NCBI GenBank assembly: GCA_024291935.2 | Contig: CM044322.1 | Coordinates: 66,455,405 to 66,519,404 of the forward strand | Reading direction: 5' to 3' | DNA from: Okapia johnstoni | Taxonomy: Eukaryota > Chordata > Mammalia > Artiodactyla > Giraffidae | DNA: 64,000 nt | Part shown: piece after piece, positions 1 through 11,336 of the stretch | Layout: every line of letters begins with the position of its first letter | How positions within the stretch are numbered: the first letter of the stretch is position 1 | Notes under the pieces: model-generated | What the model saw: the letters and a program-made list of their open reading frames with translations, nothing else | What the model was told of the DNA's origin: nothing | The model's database searches: none | Translations under genes and position numbers: made by a program

Positions 1-612
1 CCATTCTGACAGGTATGAGGTGATACCTCATTGTAGTTTTGATTTGCATTTCTCTAATAGTTAGTGATGTTGAGTATCTTTTCACATGTTTATTGGTCAT
101 CTGTATGTCTTCTTTGGAGAAATGTCTATTTACGTCTTCTGCCTATTTTTTTTTTTTAATACTGAGCTGCATGAGCTGTTTGTATATTTTGGAGATTAAT
201 TTCTTGTTAGTGGTTTCATTTGCAGACATTTTCTCCCATTCTGAAGGTTTTCTTTTCATCTTATTTATGGTTTTCTCGTGGGCTTCCCAGTTGACTCTAG
301 TGGTAAAGAATCTGCCTGCTAATGCAGGAGATGTAAGAGACTCAGTTTCAATCTCTGGATTGGAAAAATGCCCGCAAGAAGGAAATGGGCATCCCACTCA
401 AGTATTAGTGCCTGGAGAATTCTATGGGCAGAGGAGCCTGGTGGGCTCTAGTCCATGAGGCTCTAAAGAGTTGGACACGGATGAACACATATGGCTTCCT
501 TTGATGTGTAAAAGTTTTAAGTTTAAATAGGTTCCATTTATCTATTTTTGTTTTTATCTTCATAACTCTAGGAGGTGGGTCAACGAAGATCTTGCTGCCC
601 GTATGCAATTTA
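1..612 (-). mobile_element. L1 LINE fragment, antisense
   Basis: Antisense L1 ORF2 3' region: the text reads as the reverse strand of the ORF2 C-terminal coding region (geographically the stretch with 'gatttgcatttctctaat' and 'gttgagtatcttttcacatg'). It runs off the left edge of the window and resumes after a SINE at 280-489 with the expected next L1 segment (the 'actctaggaggtgggtc' region). Open frames here are L1 remnants or their shadows, with no intact ORF2. Confidence 0.85.
280..489 (+). mobile_element. Bov-tA SINE
   Basis: Ruminant tRNA-Glu-headed SINE in forward orientation, from the 'gggcttccc' head to the 'agttggacacgg' tail. It interrupts the surrounding L1; the flanks share an imperfect tatggttttc / tatggcttcc duplication that fits a TSD. 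Confidence 0.9.
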
Positions 613-685
613 AAATCGTATCCAGGACAGGATATCTAACCATGATATTGGTATTTTGTGTGGTATTCATTCCTATCAAACAGAT

Positions 686-782
686 CTGATAATACTTCTT
701 AGTATAGAACATGAAACAAATGATGTATTTTTAGCTGATTAGACTTCTCAGTATAGAATATGAAACAAATGATATATTTTAC
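686..782. repeat. Two-copy tandem repeat, 49-bp unit
   Basis: 686-733 and 735-782 align at an offset of 49 bp with a handful of substitutions; both copies contain 'gtatagaa' followed by 'atgaaacaaatgat'. This is a local tandem duplication of otherwise unique sequence. Confidence 0.85.
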
Positions 783-1685
783 CTTTTCTACTATAGTCAA
801 AGCATTGCAAATAAAATATAAAAGAATCACTGAAAAGTTGTTTAATTAAAATGGAAAATGTAGTTGTCAAAATAATTCTTACATATGAGTTGTTTTGCAT
901 TTTTGTATTTCATTATTCAATGTTATTTAGCCCGAGAGAAAAAAATCTCTTTATGCTATATTAAGCTGATTTCTGTGCCGTCTGGCTGGTTTGGTCAATG
1001 TGAGCCCTGGGTGTCTGAGGAAATAAGAGGAGTGAAGTTAGTTACTAATAAGAGACATTGATGGGGTGGGTACTATTATTAGATGCTTGTGTATGATTTG
1101 TCATGGAGTCCATATATCATAGGGTGGTATATTAAAGTGCTATGTCACATACATAAATAGAAAAATATTCTAGATCTGTTGTTGTGAATTGATTCAGTTG
1201 ACTACACAGGCATTTCATGTTTTCTTATGCCATTGCCAAATTGAAGTCAGTTTGTACCTTCATCCTCTTGACTGAGGGGCTAGAAAATTTCTTTGAGGGA
1301 CTCTGCAATGTAACCACAATCTTTCTTCATGTCTTACAGTAGGACCTCTAGTGATTTATACAATGGCAAGTTATTAAGAAAAGGGAAATATTTTGAATTT
1401 CCACTCAGTTAAAAAGTATCTTTGATGCCAGTCCCTGAAAACCATAACACCAGTCACATGTGAACTTTCATGATTTATGCAGTGTTGTTTTGAGCCTGCT
1501 TCCCAGATGGTCCAGTGGGGGCCATGACCTGTACTACTACTAAGAGTATTTCTTTATGTACAATCAAAAGTGATCTAATTTAAAAACTGGAAAAATTACA
1601 ATAATGATCCTTGATCACAGAGTGATATTATGAAAGGAAGAACCAAAGGGTAAGTCCTTGGAACTGCCTCTCATCTCTGTGGTTG

Positions 1686-1812
1686 TTGTTCAGCCACTAA
1701 GTCAAGTCTGACATTTTGCGACCCCATGCACTGCAGCATGCCAGGCTTTTCTGTCCTTCACTCTCTCCCTGAGTTTACTCAAATTCATGTCCATTGACAT
1801 CTTCTCATCTAT
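1686..1812 (-). mobile_element. BovB LINE 3' end fragment
   Basis: Short antisense BovB 3' terminus: 'ttgcgaccccatgcactgca' followed by the 'catgccaggct' and 'ctcaaattcatgtcc' blocks seen in every BovB copy of this window. It is non-coding, about 127 bp and 5'-truncated. Confidence 0.85.
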
Positions 1813-3194
1813 ATCCCCTTATACTCAAAAGGGTGGAGAGGGGAAGCACTATAGTATCCCTGAGAGATTTCTGAGGGGAGTTCAGAAGTTAATACAAAAA
1901 TCAAAGATTTTAAAAATGCAGGATTAATAAATTTTACCTCATATATCTTCATCTTTTGCCTGTGCAAAAGTCAAACAGGTTGTGGAAAATGACTGTGTAT
2001 TATTATATCCTAAATCTGGAATTGACTCTAATTCCAACCATAGTTCCATATGGGGTATATTTGCAGTAGCAAATCACAGTAAGCCCAGACATATGGTATG
2101 TACCTCTTAGGCTAGTAAATGGATTCTTTTCCATTTATATCAGCAAAAATAATCATAAGCAATATATATTAATGTGGCAAAGAACATTTTTATACATCAA
2201 TTTTCTTGCACCCCGTTACCTTGCTTGTTTCATATTCTACATAATAGTACCTCTGACCAACAAACTCATTTTATGGCAAAATATAACCATACAGAATTTA
2301 TAAAGATTAATATGTGCCTATCAACAAGAAGTAACTGACTTGGTAGAACAATGGAACGGCATGCCAGGTGACATGCAATGTGTTTGAGATTAGAGTTATT
2401 TCCAATAGCATGTGAATATATTTTCCCTTAACCATTGACTGATATGATTTGAATCTTCTCCATAACTTTCTTAGAGAACAAGGGAGAGGAAGGTAGTCTC
2501 CACTTTCATGACCATGCCCAGTGATCCCTTTAAGGATATTCTGCTTCCCATCAGAGTGAACTTGCAATCAATAGGTTTCGATGGCCTAGAATCAAAGCAG
2601 GGGATGATTATACCAGAGAACACAGCAAAGATTGCATTGATTTGGAAGCTAACACTGCACAAAGTTATTCTGAATTCTTCACTCACCTTGCTCAGTGGTC
2701 AGAAGAGTTGACTCATCAATGGGTTGCTTGATTCCACTTATAAAGAGTAATTTGAATTGATGCCTCATAGAATAAGAAGTACTGTCTCCGAAATTTCTAG
2801 GGGCTTCCCATCAGCACTTCTTAGCATTTCTTTGCTCATAATACTGGTCTATGTAATCTGTGGTAGCCCATTAAGAATAATACCACTATGATCTTTGACC
2901 CAGGAATGAAAATTTGGGTCAGATTAACTGAAGTCTGTAGTAAAATAAGATGACTTTAAATTATTTGTTACTTTTGTCTTTGACTAGAAATTGCCTCTCC
3001 CTTGAGTTAGTTGGAGAAATTAACAACTTTGATCAATAGACGAGTCTGAACTCAGACTTCGAGAGCCTGGCATTTTACACCTCCTGTCTCTTAGAACATT
3101 TACTCTGGAGGAATCCAGATCAGATGTAAGAAGTCTGGCTACCCTGAGAGTGCCAAAAATGTTAACAGTCCAAACTAAGCCCATGCTTCCAACC

Positions 3195-3652
3195 ATCCTC
3201 ATAGTTATCAATTAAATTGGGTCCTTCCTCCAAAAGATATACTGAAATTATAATTCTGAGCACCTTAGAATGCAAGCTTATGTGAAAATAGGATCAGTGT
3301 AGATGTAAATAGTTAAGAAGACCTTACTGGAGTAGGTAGGCCTGATATGACTGCTATCCTTATAGGAAGAAAATGTGACATGAAGAAACAGGAGGAGACA
3401 TCCATACATACATTTGACAAAGGAGGCAGAGATTGGAATAATGTATCTACAAACCAAGAAGGCCAATGATTGCCAGCAAGCACCAGAAACTATAAGAGGC
3501 AAAGAAGAATTCTCTTGTACACGTTTCAAAGAAAGTATGGCCCTGCCAACACATTGACTTCAGACTCCTTGCCTTCTTAAAATACATGTCTGTTATTTTA
3601 AGCTTCCCTGTTTGTAGTCCTTTGTTACAACAGACCTAGGAAACTAATATAG
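3195..3652 (+). mobile_element. MLT1-like MaLR LTR
   Basis: The order of blocks matches the mammalian MLT1 LTR family: a 'tatgactgctatccttata' block, then 'gaagaaacaggaggaga', then 'cacattgacttcagactcc', then a terminal 'gtcctttgttacaacagacc' and 'aggaaactaatat'. The copy is highly diverged, as expected for a pre-ruminant insertion. Subfamily not resolved. Confidence 0.6.
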
Positions 3653-3904
3653 CCATAAAAGCATCAGATATACAGGAAAAAACAAGAAAAATCAGCTTGA
3701 ACCCTTCAGTCTAGCCCATCCATCATAGGTCAAGAGTTCATGAATAAGGATCAGGTGTTACGGCTACCTAACCTTGCTTGAAATATTTTACCTTGTGCAT
3801 AAAGACCCTTTATTCAACTCTTCTTCATTCACCATTCTCATTGTGCCATCACCTTTTTGCAGTTATATTTTATTTTTCAATTCTTTGAAAATCTTTATTT
3901 AATT
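3653..3904. other. Unrecognised unique sequence
   Basis: No gene, repeat family or RNA gene recognised in this short stretch between the LTR and the next L1. Confidence 0.5.
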
Positions 3905-4500
3905 TTTTTTATTGAAGTAGAATTTATTTACAATGTGTTAGTTTTCAGGTGTAGAGGAAAGTGATTCATTATTATGTATATATAAATTGTAAATATATGC
4001 ATATGTATTCTTTTTCAGATTCTTTTTCCTTATAGATTATTACAAAATGTTGAGTATAGTTCCCTCTGTTGTATGATAGGTCCTTGTTATCTATTTTATC
4101 TATAGTAGTGTGTATTTGTTAATCCCAAACTCCTAATTTATCCCTCCACATCACTTTTGGTGTCCATCAATTGTTCTTCGACATTTGTGAGTCCATTTCT
4201 GTTTTGTAAGTAAGTTCACTTGCATGATACTTTAGATTCCATATATGTGATGTCATAGGATATTTTTCTTTCTCTTTCTGACTTACTTTACCTAGTATAA
4301 TCTCTAGGTTCACCCATGTTGCTGCAGATGCCATTATTTTGTTCTTTTCTATCACTAATACTCCATTGTATATATGTGTCAGATCTTTATCCATTCACCT
4401 GTAAATGGACATCTAGGTGGCTTCTATGTCTTGGCTATTGTAAATAGTGCTGCTATAAAACACTGGGATGCATGTATCTTTCTGAATTACAGTTTTCTCT
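3905..4500 (-). mobile_element. L1 LINE 3' end, antisense
   Basis: Antisense L1 3' UTR entering the ORF2 end: 'tattgaagtagaatttattt', 'tccttgttatctattttat', then 'cctagtataatctctaggtt' and 'cattttgttc'-type blocks. It is cut off near 4,500 in the ORF2 C-terminal region; no open ORF2 remains. Confidence 0.85.
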
Positions 4501-5102
4501 TACTGTGATCTTGAATCATTTGCCACACCTCCTGAAATCAAACAGATAAAAATGGGTCGAATGCAATAACTTCAGACTAAAGTAAAGTTAGGCAGGGGAA
4601 GTTGTGGTGAAGCATTGCATAAATATGTTAATGGAAAGAACAGAGTGGGAAAATCTGCAACCATCAGTTCTCAACTGTATCAGATATATCAGATCAAATT
4701 AGAACTACTCTGTGAAATGAAAGGCATAGACGACATAATCCCCCTACACATTTGTATATTGTTGAGCATAAATGTAAAATCATAACTAATACAGAAAATA
4801 AATGACAAAAATGATTTATCATAAAACAATACTTCCATATGTTAATATTTGGAAAAAATGTGCTAGAACATAGACATGTCCAAAAGTTTCCCAAATGTCT
4901 CCTAATTTATAATATTGTTATGTTTACAAATCACTTTTCAAAGTAAAATACCAGAAGATCTTCATCACAGAAAGTAATCATCTTAGGAGAGTTAATGGCT
5001 CATTGTGGAGACGAGTAGCCCACAGTAAATCTTAGCACATTTTGACATTCAGAGGCCTTGTAGAACAACAATAAATTCCTATCTCTTACCCTAAACCAAA
5101 TG
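4501..5102. other. Unrecognised AT-rich sequence
   Basis: No gene or repeat family recognised. Short open frames on the reverse strand (up to 66 codons) have no recognisable motif. Confidence 0.5.
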
Positions 5103-6177
5103 TTATGGCACCCAGTCTCTTCACTTTATGGCAAATAGAGGACAAACTGTGGAAAATTCTTAAAGAAATATGCATACCAGACGACCTTCCCTGCCTCATG
5201 AGAAATCTGTATGCAGGTCAAGAAGCAACAGTTAGGATTGGACATGAAACAATGGACTAGTTCAAAACTGGGAAAAGAGAGCACCAAAGCTTTATATTGT
5301 CACCTTGCTTATTGAGTTTCTATGCAGAGTAAATCACATGAAATTCAAGGCTGGGTGAAGCACAAGCTGAAATCAAAGTTGCCAGGAGAAATATCAACAA
5401 CCTCAGATGTGCATATGACACTACTCTTATGGCAGAAAGTGAAGAGGAACTGAAGAGCTTCTAGATGAACGTGAAAGAGGAGAGTGAACAAGCTGACTTA
5501 AAACTCAGCATTCAAAAAACAGGTTATGGCATTCAGTCTCATCACTTCATGGCAAATAGATGGGAAAAGAGTGGAAACAGTGACAGACTATTTTCTTGGG
5601 CTCCAAAATCACAGCTGCGACAGCAACCACAAAATTAAGACTCCTGCTCCTTGGAAGAAAAACTATGCCAAACCTAGACAACATATTAAAAAACAGAGAT
5701 ATCACTTTGCCAACAAACGTCCATCTTAGTCAAAGCTATGTTTTTTCCAGTAGTCATGTATGGATGTGAGAGTCAGACCGTAAAGAAGACTGAGCACCAA
5801 AAAATTGATGGTTTCAAATTGTGGTGCTGGAGAAGACACTTGAGAGCCTTTTGGACAGCAAGGAGATCAAACTAGTCAATCCTAAAGAAAATCAACCCTG
5901 GATATTCATTGGAAGGACTGATGATGAAACTGAAGTTCCAATACTTTGGCCACCTGATGCGAAGAGCTGATTCATTGGAAAAGACCCTGATGCTGGGAAA
6001 GATTGAGGGCAGGAGGAGAAGGGGATGACAGAGGATGAGATGGTTGAATGGAATCACCAACTCAATGGAAATGAGTTTGAGCAAACACTGGGAAATAGTG
6101 AATGAATAGGAAGCCTGGTGTGTTGCAGTCCATGGGGTCACATAGAGCTGGATATGACTAACTGAAATAAAACTGTA
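5103..6177 (+). pseudogene. BovB LINE fragment, RT C-terminal half to 3' end
   Basis: Sense BovB (RTE-clade non-LTR retrotransposon) covering the later reverse-transcriptase region, the C-terminal domain and the 3' terminus, which ends near 6,177 after the 'gaagcctggtgtgttgcag' tail. The frame is broken repeatedly: a TAG sits in the region equivalent to the template-binding segment near 5,258, and the YADD-type box is altered ('tcagatgtgcatatgacact', so Tyr-Asp replaces Ala-Asp). The first 40 bp (5,103-5,142) belong to a later part of the element and are out of order. The 5' end is truncated, as usual for LINEs. It is inserted directly against an MLT1-like LTR remnant at 6,178. This is a dead copy with no function. 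Confidence 0.9.
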
Positions 6178-6352
6178 TGAGAAAAGGGCCAGCAAAGACA
6201 GCTATGAACCAGGAAGCAGTGCCTTATCAGAACAGGACCATGTCACCTTGAACTTCAATTTTCAGCCTCTAGAACTATGATAAACAAGAACTGTTGTTTA
6301 TAAGATACGTTCTTGGTGGTATTTTGTTGTAGCAACCTGAACAGACTAAAAC
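6178..6352 (+). mobile_element. MLT1-like LTR, 3' part
   Basis: Sense MaLR LTR 3' end: 'cagcctctagaactatgata', 'aactgttgtttataag' and the terminal 'tggtattttgttgtagcaac' plus 'ctgaacagactaaa'. The 5' part is missing or displaced by the BovB on its left. Confidence 0.65.
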
Positions 6353-7386
6353 CACATACTTGGAGTTTGAACACAAACAAAAGAAATTGCCAAAAACCCC
6401 AATGGAAGCTCTAGAAGATTTTAAAAGTATGAAAATAAATTTCATATTATAGAGAAAAATATCTTAAAATCCGACATGCATCTTTATTTTGAAAGAATAT
6501 TGGCATTACTTTCTGTTCACAACTTTGAAAAACAAATAAGATAAACAAAATATGACCTGAATCAAGAAACATCCACAATGAGTTTCAGAATCCCAAGGAT
6601 AAGTAGAAAATTTCTAAAGATTCCAAAGATGAGATGGATAGAGAAAAACATTACCATCAAATACACACAAAAAAATCACATAAAGTATGTCATAATAAAA
6701 TAGATTTTAGTTGGGCACAGAGTGCTCATAACTCCTGTTTATTATGAAACAATGGGAAATTACTTTAAAACACTGAATAAAAATAATTTGGAATCTAAAA
6801 CTTAAGATACGTAAATATTATTGATGGAAAATTCAAGAATAATTTTAGCAATATTTTCAGCAATATTTACTCATAAAATTTGTTTGTATTGACTTTTCAT
6901 ATTAAATTACTATATATTATTATTCACTTAATGACAGAGCGTCGTTGCAAGATTTAGCATGCAGTGAAAGTAAGCATAACACAGAAAGGCAGAAAAAAAA
7001 ATCCCAAGTTGAATATTTGTGCAGCAGAATGAATACAAACAGGACTGTTTTCTTAAGAACAAGTAGGACTGTTTTCTTAAGAACAATCAAAGTTCTAAGG
7101 TAAGAGGTGAAAGAGAAAACTCCAGTCAGGAGACTCAGAGTAACATGAAGTTATGTGAAATCACTTTATTTTCTTTTAATTTGATGAAAGAGAAAAGTGG
7201 CCAGAAATTCCTGGAAAAGGCAAGTATACCGTCAAATCAATAGTCTAAATATATAGCTGAATAAAATACGGCATTTAAGGAAATACAGCAGTTAAGGAAA
7301 TAAGAGTTATAAATTCTAAGGAAATTGTGATACTGAGGACTTCCACACTCTGGCAGTAGGAAATGAGAGTAGGTTTCTACACCATC
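6353..7386. other. AT-rich unique sequence
   Basis: No gene or repeat family recognised in about 1 kb. It holds a tandem 25-bp duplication at about 7,037-7,085 ('aggactgttttcttaagaac' occurs twice). Confidence 0.5.
7037..7086. repeat. Two-copy tandem repeat, about 25-bp unit
   Basis: 'aggactgttttcttaagaac' is present at 7,041 and again at 7,066 with near-identical flanks; a small local duplication in unique sequence. Confidence 0.85.
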
Positions 7387-7700
7387 AGGTCTTCCCTGGT
7401 AGCACAGCTGGGAAAGAATCCGTCTGCAATGCAGGAGGTCCCAGTTCAATGCCGGGGTTGAGAGATCTGCTGGAGAAGGAATAGGCTACCCACCCCAGTA
7501 TTCTTGGGCTTCCCTGGTGGCTCAGCTGGTAAAGAATCCACCTGTTGTGTGAGAAACCTGGGTTCAATCCTTGGGTTGAGAAGATTCCCTGAAGAAGGAA
7601 ACAGCTACCTACTCCAGTATTCTGGCCTGGAGAATTCCATGGACAGTATAGTCCATGGGGTTGCAAAGAGTTGAACACGACTGAGCGACTTTCACTTCAC
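7387..7700 (+). mobile_element. Bov-tA SINE dimer
   Basis: Two tRNA-Glu-like heads in tandem: one starting about 7,388 ('cttccctggtagcacagctg') and a second at about 7,508 ('cttccctggtggctcagctg'). The first unit stops at 'ccagtattcttgg' and runs directly into the second, which continues to the normal Bov-tA tail. The same architecture recurs at 28,655-28,964, so this is probably a propagated dimeric subfamily and not a chance double insertion. Confidence 0.88.
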
Positions 7701-7936
7701 TTCACTTCTACACCATCATCTGTGGAAATGAAAGTGGGTTCCAGCTCCAGGGTTCCTTGCACATTTGTGGAGAACCAGCTTCCATCTCCTCCCTGTATTC
7801 ATCACCTCACTGAAAGTATGTGGAATCTCACATCATGCTTTTTACTTCTGTTTGTGCTGATCTCCACCAGAATCTAAGACTCTTGGGTCATCTGTTACTA
7901 CAGAAACTTACCCACCTAAAGTAGCCACTTAATATA
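7701..7936. other. Unrecognised sequence
   Basis: Short interval between two SINEs; a 68-codon open frame here starts inside the preceding SINE and is not credible as a gene. Confidence 0.5.
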
Positions 7937-8150
7937 AAGTGAAAAGAAAGTGTTAGTCACTAAATTGTGTCCAACTTTTTACAGCCACATGGATTGTAGC
8001 CTGCCAGGCTCCTCTATCCATGGAATTCTCCAGACAAGAATACTGAAGTGTGTAGCCATTTGCTTCTCCAGGGGATCTTCCTGACCCAGGGATGGAACCT
8101 GGGTCTCCTGCATTGTAGAGAAATTCTTTCCCCTCTGAGCCACAAGGACC
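7937..8150 (-). mobile_element. Bov-tA SINE, antisense
   Basis: Reverse-orientation Bov-tA from the tail ('gtgtccaactttttacagcc') to the complement of the tRNA head ('gagccacaaggacc'). Confidence 0.9.
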
Positions 8151-8179
8151 AGTCAATATACTCTTCTCCAATTTCTATA

Positions 8180-8285
8180 CCTCTTTTTTTTATTAATTAG
8201 TTTATTTATTTTAATTAGGGGCTAATTGCTTTACAATATTTTGGTGGTTTTTGCTATACATTGACATGAATCAGACACAGGCTTT
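8180..8285 (-). mobile_element. Ruminant L1 3' UTR scrap, antisense
   Basis: Poly-T followed by 'ttgctttacaatattttggt' and 'catacattgacatgaatcag'-type text ('acattgacatgaatcagaca'), the antisense end of ruminant L1. Only about 100 bp remain. Confidence 0.8.
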
Positions 8286-9289
8286 TAGGACTCACTGTCC
8301 GTCAGTCATATCTTTTACATGATCATTTATATCATCAATGTCTTCTCTAATCTGCTACATTCTTGGCATCAAAACTGACTCTTTCTTGAAGCTACTTAAA
8401 GGACACTGCTTAAATCATGAAGAAAGATAAGCCCCTAGTAACAGCTTTCCTAATTTTCAGTCTCAATCAGTGGCCTTGTTTACTACTCCATTAAGGGAAT
8501 ACATCAATAGGAAATCCCACTGATGGTTGTGTTCCTACCACCATAACTACCAATGTACCTGCATTTGTGCCCACATAATCTGCATTCCCTATTGTGAGTA
8601 AAAATTAAATGTTCATACTACAGTTTGAAATCAATTCTTCACTATTTCCTTCCCAAGGACATTGCTCCAACAGTTTATTTCTCAGTGTTGTATCATCTGT
8701 TATTTACTTTTCTACCAAATGTGTTCGCATATACAAACAAGCAATATTGGCCATCTTAAAACAACTCAGCTTTAAAACAGAAAACTCTTTTGACTTTTTC
8801 TATTTTCAAAAAAAAAATCGGTAATAATGATCCTTGACTTGTTCACATCCAGTTTCTGATTACTGTGGTCATGTATTTTCTTTAGCATACTCTATTCAAT
8901 TTTTCAACTCCACCGGAAAAATGCAGCAGCTCTTTTCAGAGTCATTACTCCCCCAAAGCCTCATCTTACTGGATGTAACAAATTTGGCAAATTTGATCAC
9001 CCCTGCCTTCTAGAAGTATTTTCTTATCACTTTATTTAGACATATCATGCACTCCTTATCATTTTTCAGTCTGCTAAAATGTTACTTCTTCTTATTTATC
9101 TTATTTGTATCTTTTCTCTAATATTAGAATTTCTCATTTCTGTATGCTTTTTTAAATCTAGGTAAATTCATCTACTCTTTTGACATCAAATCATAATACT
9201 ATGTTTGGAAAATCCCCAAATATATAAATGTCTCTACTATGAAATCTTGTCTTGTATATTCAATGGATATTCAAAATTCTACCTCAGAT
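8286..9289. other. AT-rich unique sequence
   Basis: No gene or repeat family recognised with confidence over about 1 kb; the longest open frame is 71 codons and has no motif. Confidence 0.5.
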
Positions 9290-9990
9290 TTCTAATATGT
9301 CCCCAAATAATTTTTTTTAAATCATACATCTGACCCTTTCCTTAATTGTAATCTTGGTTTCATTGCAGTCTTCCATATCTTGTTAAAGAAAATATTTTTC
9401 AGGCCAATAATCTTATAATATTTTTGAATTATTTCTGTCCTCACACTCTGTCTAACTCATCACTAAATCTTGTTAGGTATAACATCTATCCAGATCCTGA
9501 TTACATCTCACTTACTTTCCAGCTCGGATTTTGGTCCAGTACACCATCTTTTACCAGTATGGGAGTGTTTCAATAGTTTCTTAATTGATCATCTTACTTC
9601 TGTTCTTGACCCCTTACAGAAAATTTTCACACAAGCAGTAAGCCTCTGAGAATGTAGTTTAGGTCACATCATTCCTCTACACAAAATCCTGCTTCGGCTT
9701 TACAGTTTAGAAAGAGAAAAAGCCTATGCACTACAATGGTCTGCAGTGTACTGTTATGATGAAACAATCTGATGCCTTATCAGCCTCATGCCCTGTCTCC
9801 TGTGCCCCATCAACACTGACTTACTAGCTCTTTGCTAATACGCTAAGCATGCTCTTATTTCAAGACCTTCTACAATTTTCCCTGCATTCAACATTCTTTC
9901 TCCAGACACCCAGTGCCTCATTCCCCTTCTTTGTATTATTTAGATCTCTGCTCAACTGTGACCTTACCAGTGTCTTTTACATATCTGGTA
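9290..9990 (+). mobile_element. LINE2 (L2) 3' region
   Basis: Follows the order of the mammalian L2 3' end: the 'tcacatcattcctctacaca' and 'aaatcctgcttcggcttt' blocks, then a 'ctgatgccttatcagcctca' block, 'taagcatgctcttatttcaa', 'ctccagacacccagtgcctc' and 'tagatctctgctcaactgtg'. It is strongly diverged, consistent with a pre-eutherian insertion. No open frame of meaningful length. Confidence 0.72.
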
Positions 9991-10727
<737 letters not shown>

Positions 10728-10763
10728 CATATATATGGTATTGTACATTTGATATCATGCCTA

Positions 10764-10986
10764 TATGATGTGTGTGTGTGTGCTCCATCGTATCTGATTC
10801 TTTGCAGCCACATGGACTGTATACTGCTAGGCTTCTTTGTCCATGAGATTTCCCAAGCAGGGATATTGGAATGGGTTACCATTTCCTTCTCTAGGATGTC
10901 TTGCTGACCCAGGGATCAAACCCATGTCTTTTGTGTCTCCTGCATTGGCGGCTGGATTATTTACTACAGAGCCACCTGGGAAGCCC
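10764..10986 (-). mobile_element. Bov-tA SINE, antisense
   Basis: Reverse Bov-tA ending in the complement of the tRNA head ('gagccacctgggaagccc'). Its tail side follows a short GT run. Flanks share a degenerate atatggtattgta / atacgatactgta pair, a possible old TSD. Confidence 0.9.
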
Positions 10987-11131
10987 ATTATACGATACTG
11001 TATTTCTAAGAACTGAATTTTTTTTAACCTGACCCTCTTTTTCCAGTATTTTCCTTCCAATAATATTGGCCCCAATGTTTCTTTTTAAACAAGAAAAAAA
11101 TAGTTATTTTTCATATGAGTAGTATAACGAG
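10987..11131. other. Short unrecognised interval
   Basis: Spacer between two antisense SINEs; nothing recognised. Confidence 0.5.
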
Positions 11132-11336
11132 TAAGTGAAAGTTGTTCAGTTGTGTCCGACTCTGCAACCCCATGGACTGTACTCTACCAGGCTCCTCTGT
11201 CTATGGAATTCTCCAGGTAAGAATACTGGAGTGGTTAGCGCTCCCTTCTCCAGGCAATCTTCCTAACCCAGGGATCAAGTCCAGGTCTCCTGCATTGCAG
11301 TTGGATTCTTTGCCAGCTGAGCCACCAGGAAAGGCC
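11132..11336 (-). mobile_element. Bov-tA SINE, antisense
   Basis: Complete reverse Bov-tA: 'gtgtccgactctgcaacccc' through 'gagccaccaggaaaggcc'. The 107-codon frame that crosses it is a SINE read-through, not a gene. Confidence 0.92.

Larger units (their letters stand above)
613..3194. other. Old sequence, possible ERVL/MaLR-type internal remnant
   Basis: No host gene is visible. Parts (about 1,000-1,340 and 2,290-2,960) read like degraded antisense retroviral internal sequence and lie next to an MLT1-like LTR at 3,195-3,652, but I cannot place any protein domain. All open frames are below 90 codons and overlap in opposite strands. A BovB scrap (1,686-1,812) and a tandem duplication (686-782) lie inside it. 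Confidence 0.3.
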
